This document shows positions 26,399-35,521 of a stretch of DNA of 60,779 nt, piece after piece. Each line of letters begins with the position of its first letter. Position 1 is the stretch's first letter. Source of the stretch: Prosthecobacter fusiformis (GTDB lineage: Bacteria > Verrucomicrobiota > Verrucomicrobiia > Verrucomicrobiales > Verrucomicrobiaceae); assembly GCF_004364345.1 (NCBI RefSeq), contig NZ_SOCA01000016.1:1-60779 (forward strand), in the 5' to 3' direction. The position numbers and the translations under genes are program-made. The notes below the pieces were generated by a model. That model was given only the letters and a program-made list of their open reading frames with translations. It had not been told where the DNA came from and made no database searches.

Positions 26399-26493
26399 GG
26401 GGTGCCCGTTATAACGGGTTGAAGCAGTAGCATGAAAGGACAAATTTTAGGCCCTATCGGACGTGGCTGAACAGAGCTCTCGGCCCCGATAAC

Positions 26494-26524
26494 AAAAAGA
26501 GCAGCACGCTCTCGCATGCTGCTC
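26494..26524 (-). terminator. Terminator of the sdh operon
   Basis: Leftward reading gives GAGCAGCA (26524-26517), a 10-nt loop, TGCTGCTC (26506-26499) and then TTTTTG (from 26498), a good intrinsic terminator 39 nt after the sdhB stop. Confidence 0.85.
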
Positions 26525-26562
26525 CTTAAAATCGCCGGGGTTTCACCGGTTGACGTTGGAGA

Positions 26563-27351
26563 TCAGTCCCCGCTTTCGGCACGCTCAATGCCACCACCAA
26601 AAGCTTCTTTGACTGCCGCGACCTGATAGTCGCGATTCAGTTTGGTGATCCAGCGCACGCTGATCTCCTTCGGGCACGCAGCTTCGCACTCGTATTGGTT
26701 GGTGCAGTTTCCAAAGCCTTCCTTGTCCATCTGGCGGACCATGCCGAGGGTGCGGCGGGCCTTTTCAGGTTGGCCCTGGGGCAGGGAATTGAGCTGGCCA
26801 GCTTTGGCGGAAACGAACAGCATGGCACTGGCGTTTTTACACGCAGCCACGCAGGCACCACAGCCGATGCACTCCGCCGCGTCCATGGCCGAGTCAGCGA
26901 CTTCTTTGCCAATGAGGATGCTATTCGCATCCGGGGCAGCGCCTGTGCGGACGCTGATGTATCCGCCTGCCTGCTGGATGCGGTCAAAGGGAGTCCGGTC
27001 CACGATGAGGTCCTTGATGACCGGGAATGCGCGGGCGCGGAAGGGCTCGATCCAGATGGTGTCCCCAGTGCGGAACTTCCGCATGTGGAGCTGACAGGTC
27101 GTGGTGGCTTTTTCTGGACCATGAGGCATGCCATTGATGGTCATGGAACAGGCCCCGCAGATGCCTTCACGGCAGTCGTGGTCAAAGGCCACTGGCTCTT
27201 CGCCCTTCTGAATGAGACGTTCGTTAACGATGTCCATCATCTCCAAAAAAGAAGCATGATCGGGGATCTCTGGCGCTTCGATGTCCTGGAAGTGGCCAGG
27301 CTTGCCTTGGTTCTGACGCCAGATTTTGAGGTGAAGATTGAGTAGGGACAT
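26563..27351 (-). CDS. sdhB: Succinate dehydrogenase/fumarate reductase iron-sulfur subunit
   Basis: SdhB passes electrons from the flavoprotein to quinone at the inner membrane. The 262-aa protein has the plant-type [2Fe-2S] loop [10 protein letters not shown] near residue 60, and the C-terminal clusters [13 protein letters not shown] and [15 protein letters not shown]. The lengths and the [10 protein letters not shown] segment fit the b558-type complexes of Bacteroidetes and Chlamydia/Verrucomicrobia. It is the last gene of the operon, but two foreign-looking genes separate it from sdhA, leaving a 39-nt gap upstream of its start; it may be expressed by read-through. Confidence 0.95.
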   Translation of the reverse strand: MSLLNLHLKIWRQNQGKPGHFQDIEAPEIPDHASFLEMMDIVNERLIQKGEEPVAFDHDCREGICGACSMTINGMPHGPEKATTTCQLHMRKFRTGDTIWIEPFRARAFPVIKDLIVDRTPFDRIQQAGGYISVRTGAAPDANSILIGKEVADSAMDAAECIGCGACVAACKNASAMLFVSAKAGQLNSLPQGQPEKARRTLGMVRQMDKEGFGNCTNQYECEAACPKEISVRWITKLNRDYQVAAVKEAFGGGIERAESGD

Positions 27352-27390
27352 AAACGGGACGGTGGGGGATTTTAAAAAAGTAAGTTCTGG

Positions 27391-27972
27391 TCAGGCACTG
27401 AGGGCTAGGTCAATGTCCTGGCAAATCTGAATTAGATTCAGGTGAATCCATCGGGTGTCGCCAACGTAATACCCGAGGGCTTCATCAGCATGTTCCTGCA
27501 GCTGTTCAGAATTAAACAGACGACGTGAAGCAAGGGCCAGGATATCAGACTGATCAGAAGGCGAAAAGCGGGCGATTTTTGAAACGGCCAAATCCAGGGC
27601 GCTAAATACTCGCAGATGAATTAACCGATGTTCGTTACCGATGTTTTCCCATTCGACACTAAGTTCACGGTGATCTGGATGGAGCAGAGCAAAGGTATCG
27701 TTGTAAGTGGGATCGAGATAAATGCTGGAAGCCGTGTTATCCTGTCTCATGTAACTGACGGCCAGTTGGTCATAAGGGAGTAGCAGCCGTTTGGAGAAGG
27801 TGGCATCCACGTCGTCTGTATAACGTGAACCGCAGTAGTAATGAACGGCCATTCCTCCAGCCAGGTACATTTGTACTGGTTCGCCTTCATAACCTCCCCG
27901 GCGAAGAATGCTGTCCAGACGATCTAGCATTTCCCCAAGGGCTTCCGTGAGTTCGGGATGCAGGTTATGCAT
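27391..27972 (-). CDS. Nucleotidyltransferase-fold protein (DUF6036/AbiEii-like), inserted in the sdh operon
   Basis: The 193-aa protein has a minimal nucleotidyltransferase motif, AGGMAVHYYCGSRYTDDVDA: GG followed by an aspartate pair in DDVD. This resembles AbiEii/MNT-type and DUF6036 nucleotidyltransferases, several of which are toxins or antitoxin-modifying enzymes. A strong ribosome-binding site AAGGAGG ends 7 nt before the ATG, and the start overlaps the upstream small gene by 8 nt. The base composition here looks AT-richer than the sdh genes on both sides, suggesting insertion. The substrate is unknown; a toxin/antitoxin role is inference. Confidence 0.75.
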   Translation of the reverse strand: MHNLHPELTEALGEMLDRLDSILRRGGYEGEPVQMYLAGGMAVHYYCGSRYTDDVDATFSKRLLLPYDQLAVSYMRQDNTASSIYLDPTYNDTFALLHPDHRELSVEWENIGNEHRLIHLRVFSALDLAVSKIARFSPSDQSDILALASRRLFNSEQLQEHADEALGYYVGDTRWIHLNLIQICQDIDLALSA

Positions 27973-28252
27973 GGAGCAGCCTCCTTTTAAGCATGTTGGA
28001 AAAACGAAGGCAGTCAAAATGGACGGACTGCACCAAGGATTCAAAAGAAGGAAGCGGACTCGGAAGAAAACTCTGAGCCAGACGAATCAGAGATTGTTTG
28101 TGTCCATACCAATCCACGCCAGCGAGGAATAGGCAGACGGTGGCCATCTCTTCAGCGCTCACAAGCCGTGAATCCAACCAAGAAGATTCCTGAAACGCAC
28201 TCTTCTGGCGCGCACAGAAATCGAGAAGGCTGGCTTCGGAATCGCGGGTCAT
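27965..28252 (-). CDS. Small helical protein paired with the nucleotidyltransferase
   Basis: The 95-aa product (MTRDSEASLLDFCARQKSAF...) is mostly helical with three Trp and no known motif. Its frame continues upstream into sdhA sequence but the ATG at 28252, 25 nt after the sdhA stop, is the natural start. It ends in KRRLLHA, whose codons contain the ribosome-binding site of the next gene, so the pair overlaps by 8 nt and is translationally coupled. Size, order and coupling resemble the first gene of a two-gene toxin-antitoxin pair. I do not recognise a family. Confidence 0.65.
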   Translation of the reverse strand: MTRDSEASLLDFCARQKSAFQESSWLDSRLVSAEEMATVCLFLAGVDWYGHKQSLIRLAQSFLPSPLPSFESLVQSVHFDCLRFSNMLKRRLLHA

Positions 28253-28277
28253 TGCAAGATCGGTAGGAGGAATTAAA

Positions 28278-30194
28278 TCACTTGTAGCTGCGGACCGAGA
28301 GATGGACTTCTTCGAAGGTGAGCTGCTCTTTGTTGAGGATCGGCTTGGAGAAGTCGCCCGTGTATTCCCAGGCGGCGGCGTAGCAGAAGTTTTCGTCGTC
28401 GCGTTTGGCTTCGCCATCCGGATACTGGTATTCGGAGCGGAAGTGTCCGCCGCAGCTTTCTTCACGATGACTGGCGTCCAGGCAGAGGAGTTCGGCGAAC
28501 TCCATGAAATCGGCCACGCGCCCGGCTTTTTCCAGCTCAGGGTTGGCTGCGGCACCGGAGCCGGGGACTGTGACGTTGGCCCAAAACTCTTCACGCAGTT
28601 CAGGGATGCGCTTGAGAGCTTCGGCCAGACCGGCCTTGTCGCGGGCCATGCCGCACTTATCCCAGACGAGGAGGCCAAGTTCACGGTGGAAGCTGTCCAC
28701 ACTACGTTTGCCCTTGCTGTTGAGAAAACGGTTGGTCTGGTTCTGGCAGTCTTCCAGAGCTTTTTTGAACTCAGGATGGCTGGTGGTCACGGAGCCGGGG
28801 CTCTGGGTGACCAGATACGGAGCGATGGTGGTTGGGATAACGAAATAACCGTCGGCAAGCCCCTGCATGAGGGCGCTGGCACCGAGGCGGTTGGCACCGT
28901 GGTCAGAGAAATTGGCCTCGCCCAGCACATGCAGGCCGGGCAGGTTGCTCATCAGGTTATAGTCCACCCACAGGCCACCCATGGTATAGTGCACAGCAGG
29001 GTAGATACGCATCGGCTGCGTATAAGCGCTTTCACCTGTGATGCGCTGATACATTTCAAAGAGGTTGCCGTACCGCTCGGCGATGGTCTTCTGTCCAAAC
29101 TGGCCAATGGCCTCGGCGAAGTCCAGATAGACACCACGTCCGCCTGGGCCTACACCGCGACCGTCATCGCAGGCTTCTTTGGCCGCACGGCTAGAGATGT
29201 CACGCGGGGCCAAGTTGCCAAAGCTAGGGTACTTGCGCTCCAGGTAATAATCACGGTCAGCCTCAGGTATCTGGGATGGGGACTTGCCGATGTCGGCAGG
29301 ATTTTTCGGCACCCACACACGTCCGTCATTGCGCAGGGATTCTGACATGAGCGTCAGCTTGCTCTGATACTCGCCACTGACTGGAATGCAGGTCGGGTGG
29401 ATCTGGGTATAACAAGGGTTTGCAAAATACGCGCCCTTCTTATGTGCACGCCAGGTGGATGTAACATTGCAACCCATCGCATTCGTGGACAGATAAAAAA
29501 CGTTGCCATAACCACCAGTGCACAGCAGCACGGTATCGCCAGAATGAGCCTCAATCTTGCCGGTGACCAAGTCACGAGTGATGATGCCCTTGGCGTGGCC
29601 TTCGACGACGACGACCTCCAGCATTTCCATGCGCGAGTACATCTTCACGCCACCACGAGCGATCTCTTTGTTGAGTGCCGAATAAGCACCCAGGAGGAGC
29701 TGCTGCCCAGTCTGGCCACGAGCATAAAACGTACGACTCACCTGGGCACCGCCGAATGAGCGGTTGGCGAGGCCGCCACCATATTCACGGGCGAAGGGCA
29801 CACCCTGGGCAGCACATTGATCGATGATATTGACGCTCTCTTCCGCCAGACGATGGACGTTGGCCTCGCGGGCGCGGAAATCGCCGCCTTTGACGGTGTC
29901 GTAGAACAGGCGGTGAACGCTGTCGCCGTCGTTCTGGTAATTCTTCGCGGCATTGATCCCGCCCTGGGCGGCGATGGAGTGGGCACGGCGGGGGCTGTCC
30001 TGGAAGCAGAAGCACTTCACCTGGTAACCCAGCTCAGAAAGCGTGGCCGCTGCGGAGGCCCCGGCCAGACCGCTGCCGACGACGAGCACGGTATATTTGC
30101 GCTTGTTCTTCGGGTTGATCAGCTTGGAGTCCTGCTTGTGATTGGACCACTTTTGAGCCATCGGGCCGGAGGGGATCTTAGAGTCGAGAGGCAT
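28278..30194 (-). CDS. sdhA: Succinate dehydrogenase/fumarate reductase flavoprotein subunit
   Basis: SdhA oxidises succinate with covalent FAD. The 638-aa chain has the dinucleotide motif [15 protein letters not shown] near residue 38, the flavin-attachment segment [11 protein letters not shown] with the upstream AHS His, the active-site [20 protein letters not shown] loop and the capping-domain Arg region near [13 protein letters not shown]. The length (longer than proteobacterial ~590 aa) fits the Bacteroidetes/Chlamydiae-type enzyme. The ATG at 30194 ([10 protein letters not shown]) is chosen because earlier starts overlap sdhC and add a low-complexity leader. It is followed by the inserted module. 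Confidence 0.96.
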   Translation of the reverse strand: MPLDSKIPSGPMAQKWSNHKQDSKLINPKNKRKYTVLVVGSGLAGASAAATLSELGYQVKCFCFQDSPRRAHSIAAQGGINAAKNYQNDGDSVHRLFYDTVKGGDFRAREANVHRLAEESVNIIDQCAAQGVPFAREYGGGLANRSFGGAQVSRTFYARGQTGQQLLLGAYSALNKEIARGGVKMYSRMEMLEVVVVEGHAKGIITRDLVTGKIEAHSGDTVLLCTGGYGNVFYLSTNAMGCNVTSTWRAHKKGAYFANPCYTQIHPTCIPVSGEYQSKLTLMSESLRNDGRVWVPKNPADIGKSPSQIPEADRDYYLERKYPSFGNLAPRDISSRAAKEACDDGRGVGPGGRGVYLDFAEAIGQFGQKTIAERYGNLFEMYQRITGESAYTQPMRIYPAVHYTMGGLWVDYNLMSNLPGLHVLGEANFSDHGANRLGASALMQGLADGYFVIPTTIAPYLVTQSPGSVTTSHPEFKKALEDCQNQTNRFLNSKGKRSVDSFHRELGLLVWDKCGMARDKAGLAEALKRIPELREEFWANVTVPGSGAAANPELEKAGRVADFMEFAELLCLDASHREESCGGHFRSEYQYPDGEAKRDDENFCYAAAWEYTGDFSKPILNKEQLTFEEVHLSVRSYK

Positions 30195-30243
30195 GGCGAG
30201 GGAAGGGGAAAAGAACGAGTGGGGCGGGTGATGGATGCCAGGA

Positions 30244-30957
30244 TTATCTGCCGTAGCCAAAGACCAGGATGGCAATAGGGATGGAGCAGTTGCCCACCAG
30301 GATGAGCAAGGCGAAAGCCATGCCGGCTTTCTTGATCAACGGCCAAGTGCGATGCGTGGTAAGGCCGAGAGTCTGGAAAATGCTGGCCACGCCATGACCG
30401 AGGTGGCTGCAAAGAAGCACCATGGCGATCACGTAAAAGACGGAGGCTGGCCACCAGGAGAAGCCATCAATGACCATCTTGTAAACATTGTGGACGCTGT
30501 GGCCATTGAGGTCATAGCTGTAGAGCGCCGGGTTGTTGTATTCATTGCCCACCCGCACGGTGAAGTGCATCAGGTGGTAAATGATGAAGGCCAGGATGGT
30601 CAGGCCGCTCCAGATCATGGTGCGTGAGGCAGTGCTAGAGACCTGAAACTTCTGCTTTCCATACGCTTCCTTGCGGGCAGCCCGGTTGGCGACCGTCAGT
30701 TGGATGGTCGCGACAACGTGAATGACCACTGCCACCAGCAGGCCAATACGGGCGATCCATACCCCGGCTCCATGGAGGGAGGTTTGCAGCATATGGCCGT
30801 ATTCATTGATGGCCTCCGGACCGGCAAAAACGAGCAGATTTCCAATCATGTGCCCGAGAATAAAGGCGACAAGAATGATGCCTGTCAGGGCGACAAGGAT
30901 TTTCTTGCCAATGGAGGAGCTGTAAAATCGGGATAAGGTGTCAAAAACGGCGCTCAT
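30244..30957 (-). CDS. sdhC: Succinate dehydrogenase cytochrome b558 subunit
   Basis: The 237-aa protein is the membrane anchor of the b558-type complex. It has five hydrophobic helices: [77 protein letters not shown] and a last one near residue 215. His residues at the ends of helices 1, 2, 3 and 4 fit two haem b groups. This single-subunit dihaem anchor (instead of SdhC plus SdhD) is the Bacteroidetes/Wolinella-like layout. It is the first gene of the operon, divergent from the release-factor gene. Confidence 0.93.
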   Translation of the reverse strand: MSAVFDTLSRFYSSSIGKKILVALTGIILVAFILGHMIGNLLVFAGPEAINEYGHMLQTSLHGAGVWIARIGLLVAVVIHVVATIQLTVANRAARKEAYGKQKFQVSSTASRTMIWSGLTILAFIIYHLMHFTVRVGNEYNNPALYSYDLNGHSVHNVYKMVIDGFSWWPASVFYVIAMVLLCSHLGHGVASIFQTLGLTTHRTWPLIKKAGMAFALLILVGNCSIPIAILVFGYGR

Positions 30958-31151
30958 GGGTGGTATCTTTTCACCTTGGCAATACGAGCCATTCGTGCAA
31001 GCCGCACATCAAATTTTCGTTACTTCTGATCTTGCGAAACGATGTCATTATCCTGCGTTTCAGCAGGTTTCCTCATATGTGATGGGGGATATTGTTTAAA
31101 AGTATCCGATTTGAAGGCTTTCCTTTGAATCCACCCCTGGCATTTTTACTC

Positions 31152-31553
31152 ATGTCTCTGCCGAATGAGGAACTTCTTCAAAAGCGCCTGACCAAGCTCC
31201 GCATTCGTGAGGAGGACTTGCAGGAGGATTTTGTCCGTGGCAGCGGACCCGGCGGGCAAAAGATCAACAAGACATCATCCACCGTCGTCTTGAGGCATGT
31301 GCCCAGTGGTCTGGAAGTGCGCTGTCAGCGCGAGCGTTCTCAGGTCATGAACCGTTACTGGGCTCGCATGGAGCTGTGCGACCGCATGGAGACCATCCAG
31401 GCCGAGGCTAAAATGTCTCTGCAAAACGAACGCGAAAAAACCCGCCGCCAAAACCGTCCTCGTCCCCGTGGCCTCAAAAACCGCATTCTAAAGACGAAGA
31501 AAAACCGCTCTGGCGTGAAAAAGAATCGCGGCCGCGTGAGTGGGGATGATTGA
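31152..31553 (+). CDS. Peptide-chain-release-factor-like protein (ArfB/YaeJ type)
   Basis: The 133-aa protein contains the RF-1 catalytic core with GGQ in VRGSGPGGQKINKTSS and the basic C-terminal tail (RPRPRGLKNRILKTKKNRSG) that inserts into the mRNA channel of stalled ribosomes. It lacks codon-recognition domains, so it should hydrolyse peptidyl-tRNA on stalled ribosomes as ArfB does. Verrucomicrobial and planctomycete homologues are often annotated simply 'release factor-like'. The ATG at 31152 (MSLPNEELL) gives a normal length; an earlier ATG-like start at 31092 would add 20 residues. Confidence 0.9.
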   Translation: MSLPNEELLQKRLTKLRIREEDLQEDFVRGSGPGGQKINKTSSTVVLRHVPSGLEVRCQRERSQVMNRYWARMELCDRMETIQAEAKMSLQNEREKTRRQNRPRPRGLKNRILKTKKNRSGVKKNRGRVSGDD

Positions 31554-31570
31554 AAGGAGCAAGCTTAAAC

Positions 31571-32254
31571 TTAGCCCACCAGCATCCCTTCATGCAACTT
31601 CAGCGTTCTCCCCATACGGGCAGCCTGGGCGGGGTGATGGGTAACCATAACAAGGGTTGTACCCGTAGTTTGCTGCAGTTCTAAAAGCAGGCTGGTCAGA
31701 GATTCAGCGTTCTTTTCATCGAGCGCTCCGGTCGGCTCATCCGCCAGGATCACCTTGGGCTGGTTGATCAAGGCACGCACCACCGCCACTCGCTGGCGCT
31801 CGCCGCCAGAAAGCTGGGCGGGTTTCCAATTGAGACGGTCCTGCAAGCCCACGGATTTTAAGAGAGACTCTGCCCGCTTCTGGAGTGTGGCCGCATCCGG
31901 TTTTGTCTTCAGTGCCAGGGTCGGCAGCAGTACATTTTCCAGCACCGTGCACTGCGGCATGAGATGGTGGAGTTGGAAGATGAAACCCACCTTTTCACTG
32001 CGCAGCGCCGCCAGTTGTACTGGGCTGCTGCCAGCGATACTGGTTCCATCAAAGACGTAATCCCCCTCGTCCGGCACATCCAGTGTGCCGAGGATGTTGA
32101 GCAGTGTGCTTTTACCGCAGCCAGAAGGGCCGACGATAGCCACCGATTCCCCCGCCTGAATGGTCAGGGAAACATCACGCAAAACGGGCACCACGTTGCC
32201 GCTTCCGGGTTCGCGATAGGACTTCGATATGTGGGAAAGGGAAATCAGAGACAT
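31571..32254 (-). CDS. ABC transporter ATP-binding protein, LolD/MacB type
   Basis: The 227-aa protein is a complete ABC ATPase: Walker A GPSGCGKST, Q-loop, signature LSGGERQR, Walker B VILADEPTGALDE and the switch His in MVTHH. The ALDE-type Walker B and the small size fit the LolD/MacB/FtsE exporter group, which release lipoproteins or antimicrobials. No permease (LolC/E) gene follows or precedes within the window, so its partner must lie elsewhere. Convergent with the release-factor gene. Confidence 0.92.
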   Translation of the reverse strand: MSLISLSHISKSYREPGSGNVVPVLRDVSLTIQAGESVAIVGPSGCGKSTLLNILGTLDVPDEGDYVFDGTSIAGSSPVQLAALRSEKVGFIFQLHHLMPQCTVLENVLLPTLALKTKPDAATLQKRAESLLKSVGLQDRLNWKPAQLSGGERQRVAVVRALINQPKVILADEPTGALDEKNAESLTSLLLELQQTTGTTLVMVTHHPAQAARMGRTLKLHEGMLVG

Positions 32255-32395
32255 GGGCGCACTCAGGATAGAAGCATGGCAGGACTGTGGAAAGAGGAAA
32301 CGTCCCGGAACAGCCGGGTGATGCAAGGCAAATGCAGTGCTGAGTCCAATCGGCGCATCTCCATTATACCGCCACACTGCACTCGCCGGCCTACA

Positions 32396-32725
32396 TCAGC
32401 GTTTGCGAGGGTGCCGTATCTGTCCTCTGGGCATCGCCGCACGCTTTTCTGCTTGGGCGATGAATCGCGCTTGACGGGTGCGGGCACGTTGCAGAACCCA
32501 GCCAAGGAAGCAGATGAAACACAGGACCAGCAAGACATTGCTGGCACGCTCCCACATCAAGCCTGTTAACCAGGGCTGGCTAACTACGGCCTGCGCGGTG
32601 CCTTCTTGAGTGGCCACCGCGATCTCAGATGCATCTGGATTGGGATAGTATCTAGACTTCGACCCTGCGATGATCGCGAGGAAAGCCAGGAAGAACGCGG
32701 TGCTTAGAAAAGGAAATGCTTTCAT
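32396..32725 (-). CDS. Small two-helix membrane protein
   Basis: The 109-aa product has an N-terminal hydrophobic helix (FLSTAFFLAFLAIIAGS), a ~40-residue Ala/Gln/Ser stretch, a second helix (ASNVLLVLCFICFLGWVL) and a basic tail rich in Arg ending PRKR. No family recognised. It stands between the ATPase gene and the PPC-domain gene, all leftward, and could belong to the same transcript. Confidence 0.6.
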   Translation of the reverse strand: MKAFPFLSTAFFLAFLAIIAGSKSRYYPNPDASEIAVATQEGTAQAVVSQPWLTGLMWERASNVLLVLCFICFLGWVLQRARTRQARFIAQAEKRAAMPRGQIRHPRKR

Positions 32726-32799
32726 GACGGACTATGGACTGTCAGATGATGGAGCAGCCCTGTCTAGCCTGAAAGTAGACTAGACACGTCGCTCAATAG

Positions 32800-34428
32800 T
32801 TAACGAACAATCAGCCAAAACCATGAGGTGCGATCTTTCAGCGTCGTGCCACGCATATCTTCACTCATTAGCGGATAGTCTGCGGTGATCTGGCTGGCGG
32901 GTTCTTTTGTGGTCCAGACCTGAAAGGTGATGGGCTGGGTCGCTGGCGTGGCATTACTGGCAGCCACGAGTTTCAGCACGACTTCACCACCCTTCACGGG
33001 CACCTCCACATCCGGAGCATGCACCCCGGCGGGTAAGCCTGAGGCCCGGGCAATAAGCGGTTCTTTAAAACCGTTCAGCATCTTGACATTCATTTTTACA
33101 CCAAGGGTTTTCCCACACTCCAGGATCACCGGTTTTCTTTCCGGCAGAGTCACGGAATAAGTGGGCTTAGGTAGGCCAATTTCCATGATATAATGGTGGT
33201 TAGGTCCACCACGGTGAAACTGGTCTTCGACAATGAGCTGATGCGCCCCCTCTGCGGTTGCCGTCCATGCCACAGTGGGATCCGCCTGGTCCCCTTGGTC
33301 GATAGAGGTAACGATAATCTGGCCATCCGGCCCTTCTACTTTCAGTGTGGCATCCAAAGGCAGGCCCAATTGCTTCGCTTTGATCCGTGCCTGCATTTTT
33401 TCACCTTTCTTTTGGATCAGCATATAGCGGTCCACATCCGTCTTATCAAGGATCCGTCCAGCGGCCACCGTGCCAGATTGGACGGGCGTGGCCTCAGGTG
33501 CAGAGTTATTGGGCTCCTTTTCCAGGAGGGGTGGCTTCTCTGTGGTAATGACCTGGATCGGCTGGATGCAGTTCTTGGGATCTATCAGGGTATCATTGCC
33601 ACTGTGTCTAATTGTGGATGCATCGATAGTTAAGTGGGCTTTCTTTGGATCAAGATTGTAGCCTAACAACTCCACCTCCGTTTTCCCCTGGCGGGCTATA
33701 GCCGCAGGATAAACCTGGGTAACGACGGGGCCTGTGCTCAGGTGCAGACGATAAATGGTGTTGCTGCTGCCTGTAAACTTGATGTCCGCCGCCGGAGGGT
33801 GAATGAACCCAGCAAGCTGGACAGTAAACAGTCCGTCCTTTTCCGCCTGGAAAGCGAGCATGGGATCCAGATTGCGCCCATCACTCACCGTGAGGACACG
33901 CCTACCCTCGGGATCAAGGATGTGCGCCATCACATCCACGGGAGATCCCAACGCATAGGCCTCTACGATTGCGACGAGTGTCTGTCCTTTTTTGAGTTGA
34001 ACACTGTATCCATCCACATCTCCGCGCTCGCCCAGGCGGGCATTGATGCAGACGGGCAGTTTGGTGATGACCTGCCCTTTGCCAGCTTCATTGTTAGGCT
34101 CCGTCTCCGCCAGTTCCGGGAAATGGCCGATGCTGAAGGGGCGCGGCTCAGAAACGCCCTCGTTATTGTAGGCATACACCAGATGAATGCCGGACTGGGC
34201 CCGTGCGGTCACTGTGGACTGCCATTCACCCTTCTTGCCAGTCGGTATAAAATGGACCCCGCTTGCCTCTGTCCACAGGCTCACCTTGTCATCCAGTTTG
34301 CCTCCCGTTGTAAGGGTGAAGCTGGTCCCAGACTGCCCGCCAGCTGGGAAGAGGGAATCCAGCTTGGGCGGCTCAGCGTGGAGCAGTGGGGCCAGGGAAA
34401 GGAGGAGAAAAAAGGGGGCGGTTTTCAT
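32800..34428 (-). CDS. Secreted PPC-domain protein
   Basis: The 542-aa product has a signal peptide (MKTAPFFLLLSLAPLLHA) and at least two bacterial pre-peptidase C-terminal (PPC)-type beta-sandwich domains, each opened by the EPNN motif (TEPNNEAGKGQV near residue 117 and KEPNNSAPEATP near 310) and GDVDGY/TDVDRY strands. Between them lies an IPT/TIG-like stretch (QVYPAAIARQGKTEVELLGY). PPC and TIG modules are common in planctomycete and verrucomicrobial surface proteins and bind polymers or proteins. No catalytic domain is present. Its function is unknown. Confidence 0.85.
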   Translation of the reverse strand: MKTAPFFLLLSLAPLLHAEPPKLDSLFPAGGQSGTSFTLTTGGKLDDKVSLWTEASGVHFIPTGKKGEWQSTVTARAQSGIHLVYAYNNEGVSEPRPFSIGHFPELAETEPNNEAGKGQVITKLPVCINARLGERGDVDGYSVQLKKGQTLVAIVEAYALGSPVDVMAHILDPEGRRVLTVSDGRNLDPMLAFQAEKDGLFTVQLAGFIHPPAADIKFTGSSNTIYRLHLSTGPVVTQVYPAAIARQGKTEVELLGYNLDPKKAHLTIDASTIRHSGNDTLIDPKNCIQPIQVITTEKPPLLEKEPNNSAPEATPVQSGTVAAGRILDKTDVDRYMLIQKKGEKMQARIKAKQLGLPLDATLKVEGPDGQIIVTSIDQGDQADPTVAWTATAEGAHQLIVEDQFHRGGPNHHYIMEIGLPKPTYSVTLPERKPVILECGKTLGVKMNVKMLNGFKEPLIARASGLPAGVHAPDVEVPVKGGEVVLKLVAASNATPATQPITFQVWTTKEPASQITADYPLMSEDMRGTTLKDRTSWFWLIVR

Positions 34429-34548
34429 GGCATCTGCAGATGCTGGCACCGACCTCGCTAGTGGCGGAGTCGGTTAAAGAGTAAGCAACTACAGGAGTAC
34501 CTATTTCAAACAAATGACCCCCACTCGCTTCTTCCATGAAAGCGGTCT

Positions 34549-35430
34549 CTATGCTGCTGCTTTACGTGCTGCCGTGACCAGGCTCATGAAGAGCTTCTTT
34601 TGCTCTGCCAGGGCGCTGACAAGGTCCACAGGTTTGCCGCGTGCTTCCAGCAGCACCCAGCCTTCATAGTCTGCTTCCACCAGCAGTTGGGTCAGTTTGT
34701 CATAGGGGTAGCTGCCTTGATTGACTTCGCGGATATGCGCCGTTTTGCCCAAGTAAGGCAGCACTTTCGCGAAGTTCGCCTCAATTCCTTCTCCTTTGAG
34801 ATCATCTGGATTCGAGTTCCAGCACACGCGCACATTATCCCGCGCAGCCACTTCCATAATGGTCTTGTTCTGGCCCAGGTCACACACATCGCCATGCACT
34901 TCCAGGCGGATTTCCTGGCCAAACCCCAGCGCGTAATCCCCCAGCTCCGCCAGGGCCTTGCCAATCTGCTCCAGCGTTTTTTCCACCGGTACATCCTTGG
35001 GCAGATTATTCGGTTTTACCTTCACTCCGCTGCCACCGATATCATGGCTGAGCTTGATGTACTCCTTGGCGCTGGCGATGTTTTTCTGGAGTTCCGCCGC
35101 GTCCGGGCTGTGAAACATGGCATTCGTGCCCATGCCGAGCACTTTGACGGAAGAGTTTTCAAACCGCAGGCGGACTTCTTTCCTCTGCTCAGCATTCAGC
35201 GCCGGTTCCACTTTATGAGCATGCTGTACTCGCAGTTCCACCCCCAGCACATCCGCAGCTTCGCAGTTGGTGATGAGTGTTGGCAGATCCCATTCCGCTC
35301 CCCACATATACGTCACTAGGCCAAATTGAATGTTCTCCCCTTTGTAGCTCAGCCCGGCTTCCTGCGCAGCGAGGAAACCAGTGGCGCTAGTGCCCAGCAG
35401 AGTGGTGAGGAAATGACGGCGGGTATTCAT
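34549..35430 (-). CDS. Sugar phosphate isomerase/epimerase-like TIM-barrel protein, Tat-type signal
   Basis: The 293-aa product begins MNTRRHFLTTLLGTSATGFL, a twin-arginine-like signal, and continues as an AP-endonuclease-2/xylose-isomerase-like barrel. Metal-ligand candidates are Glu in VLGVELRVQHA, His/Asp in IRLEVHGDVCDLG, and Asn/Asp in VCWNSNPDD, plus Glu in VLLEARG. Such proteins are abundant in verrucomicrobia and planctomycetes as sugar isomerases or epimerases, usually exported. The actual substrate is unknown. It is divergent from nothing: both neighbours run in the same direction. Confidence 0.88.
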   Translation of the reverse strand: MNTRRHFLTTLLGTSATGFLAAQEAGLSYKGENIQFGLVTYMWGAEWDLPTLITNCEAADVLGVELRVQHAHKVEPALNAEQRKEVRLRFENSSVKVLGMGTNAMFHSPDAAELQKNIASAKEYIKLSHDIGGSGVKVKPNNLPKDVPVEKTLEQIGKALAELGDYALGFGQEIRLEVHGDVCDLGQNKTIMEVAARDNVRVCWNSNPDDLKGEGIEANFAKVLPYLGKTAHIREVNQGSYPYDKLTQLLVEADYEGWVLLEARGKPVDLVSALAEQKKLFMSLVTAARKAAA

Positions 35431-35521
35431 GGGAAGAGATAATGAGGGTGGTAAAAAGAAGCCGGACACGCGGTCCGGCTTCCATGACTTTATACGGCTT
35501 AAGTGTGGCCTGTCTTCTGGA

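Noticed and set aside
25424..26422. 332-codon plus-strand frame opposite the Gfo/Idh/MocA gene
   Set aside because: Shadow of a well-supported oxidoreductase on the other strand; no motifs of its own.
28253..28702. Upstream extension of the 95-aa frame into sdhA
   Set aside because: It is a reading-frame artefact; the ATG at 28252 after the sdhA stop fits better.
28302..29345. 347-codon plus-strand frame opposite sdhA
   Set aside because: Antisense shadow of sdhA.
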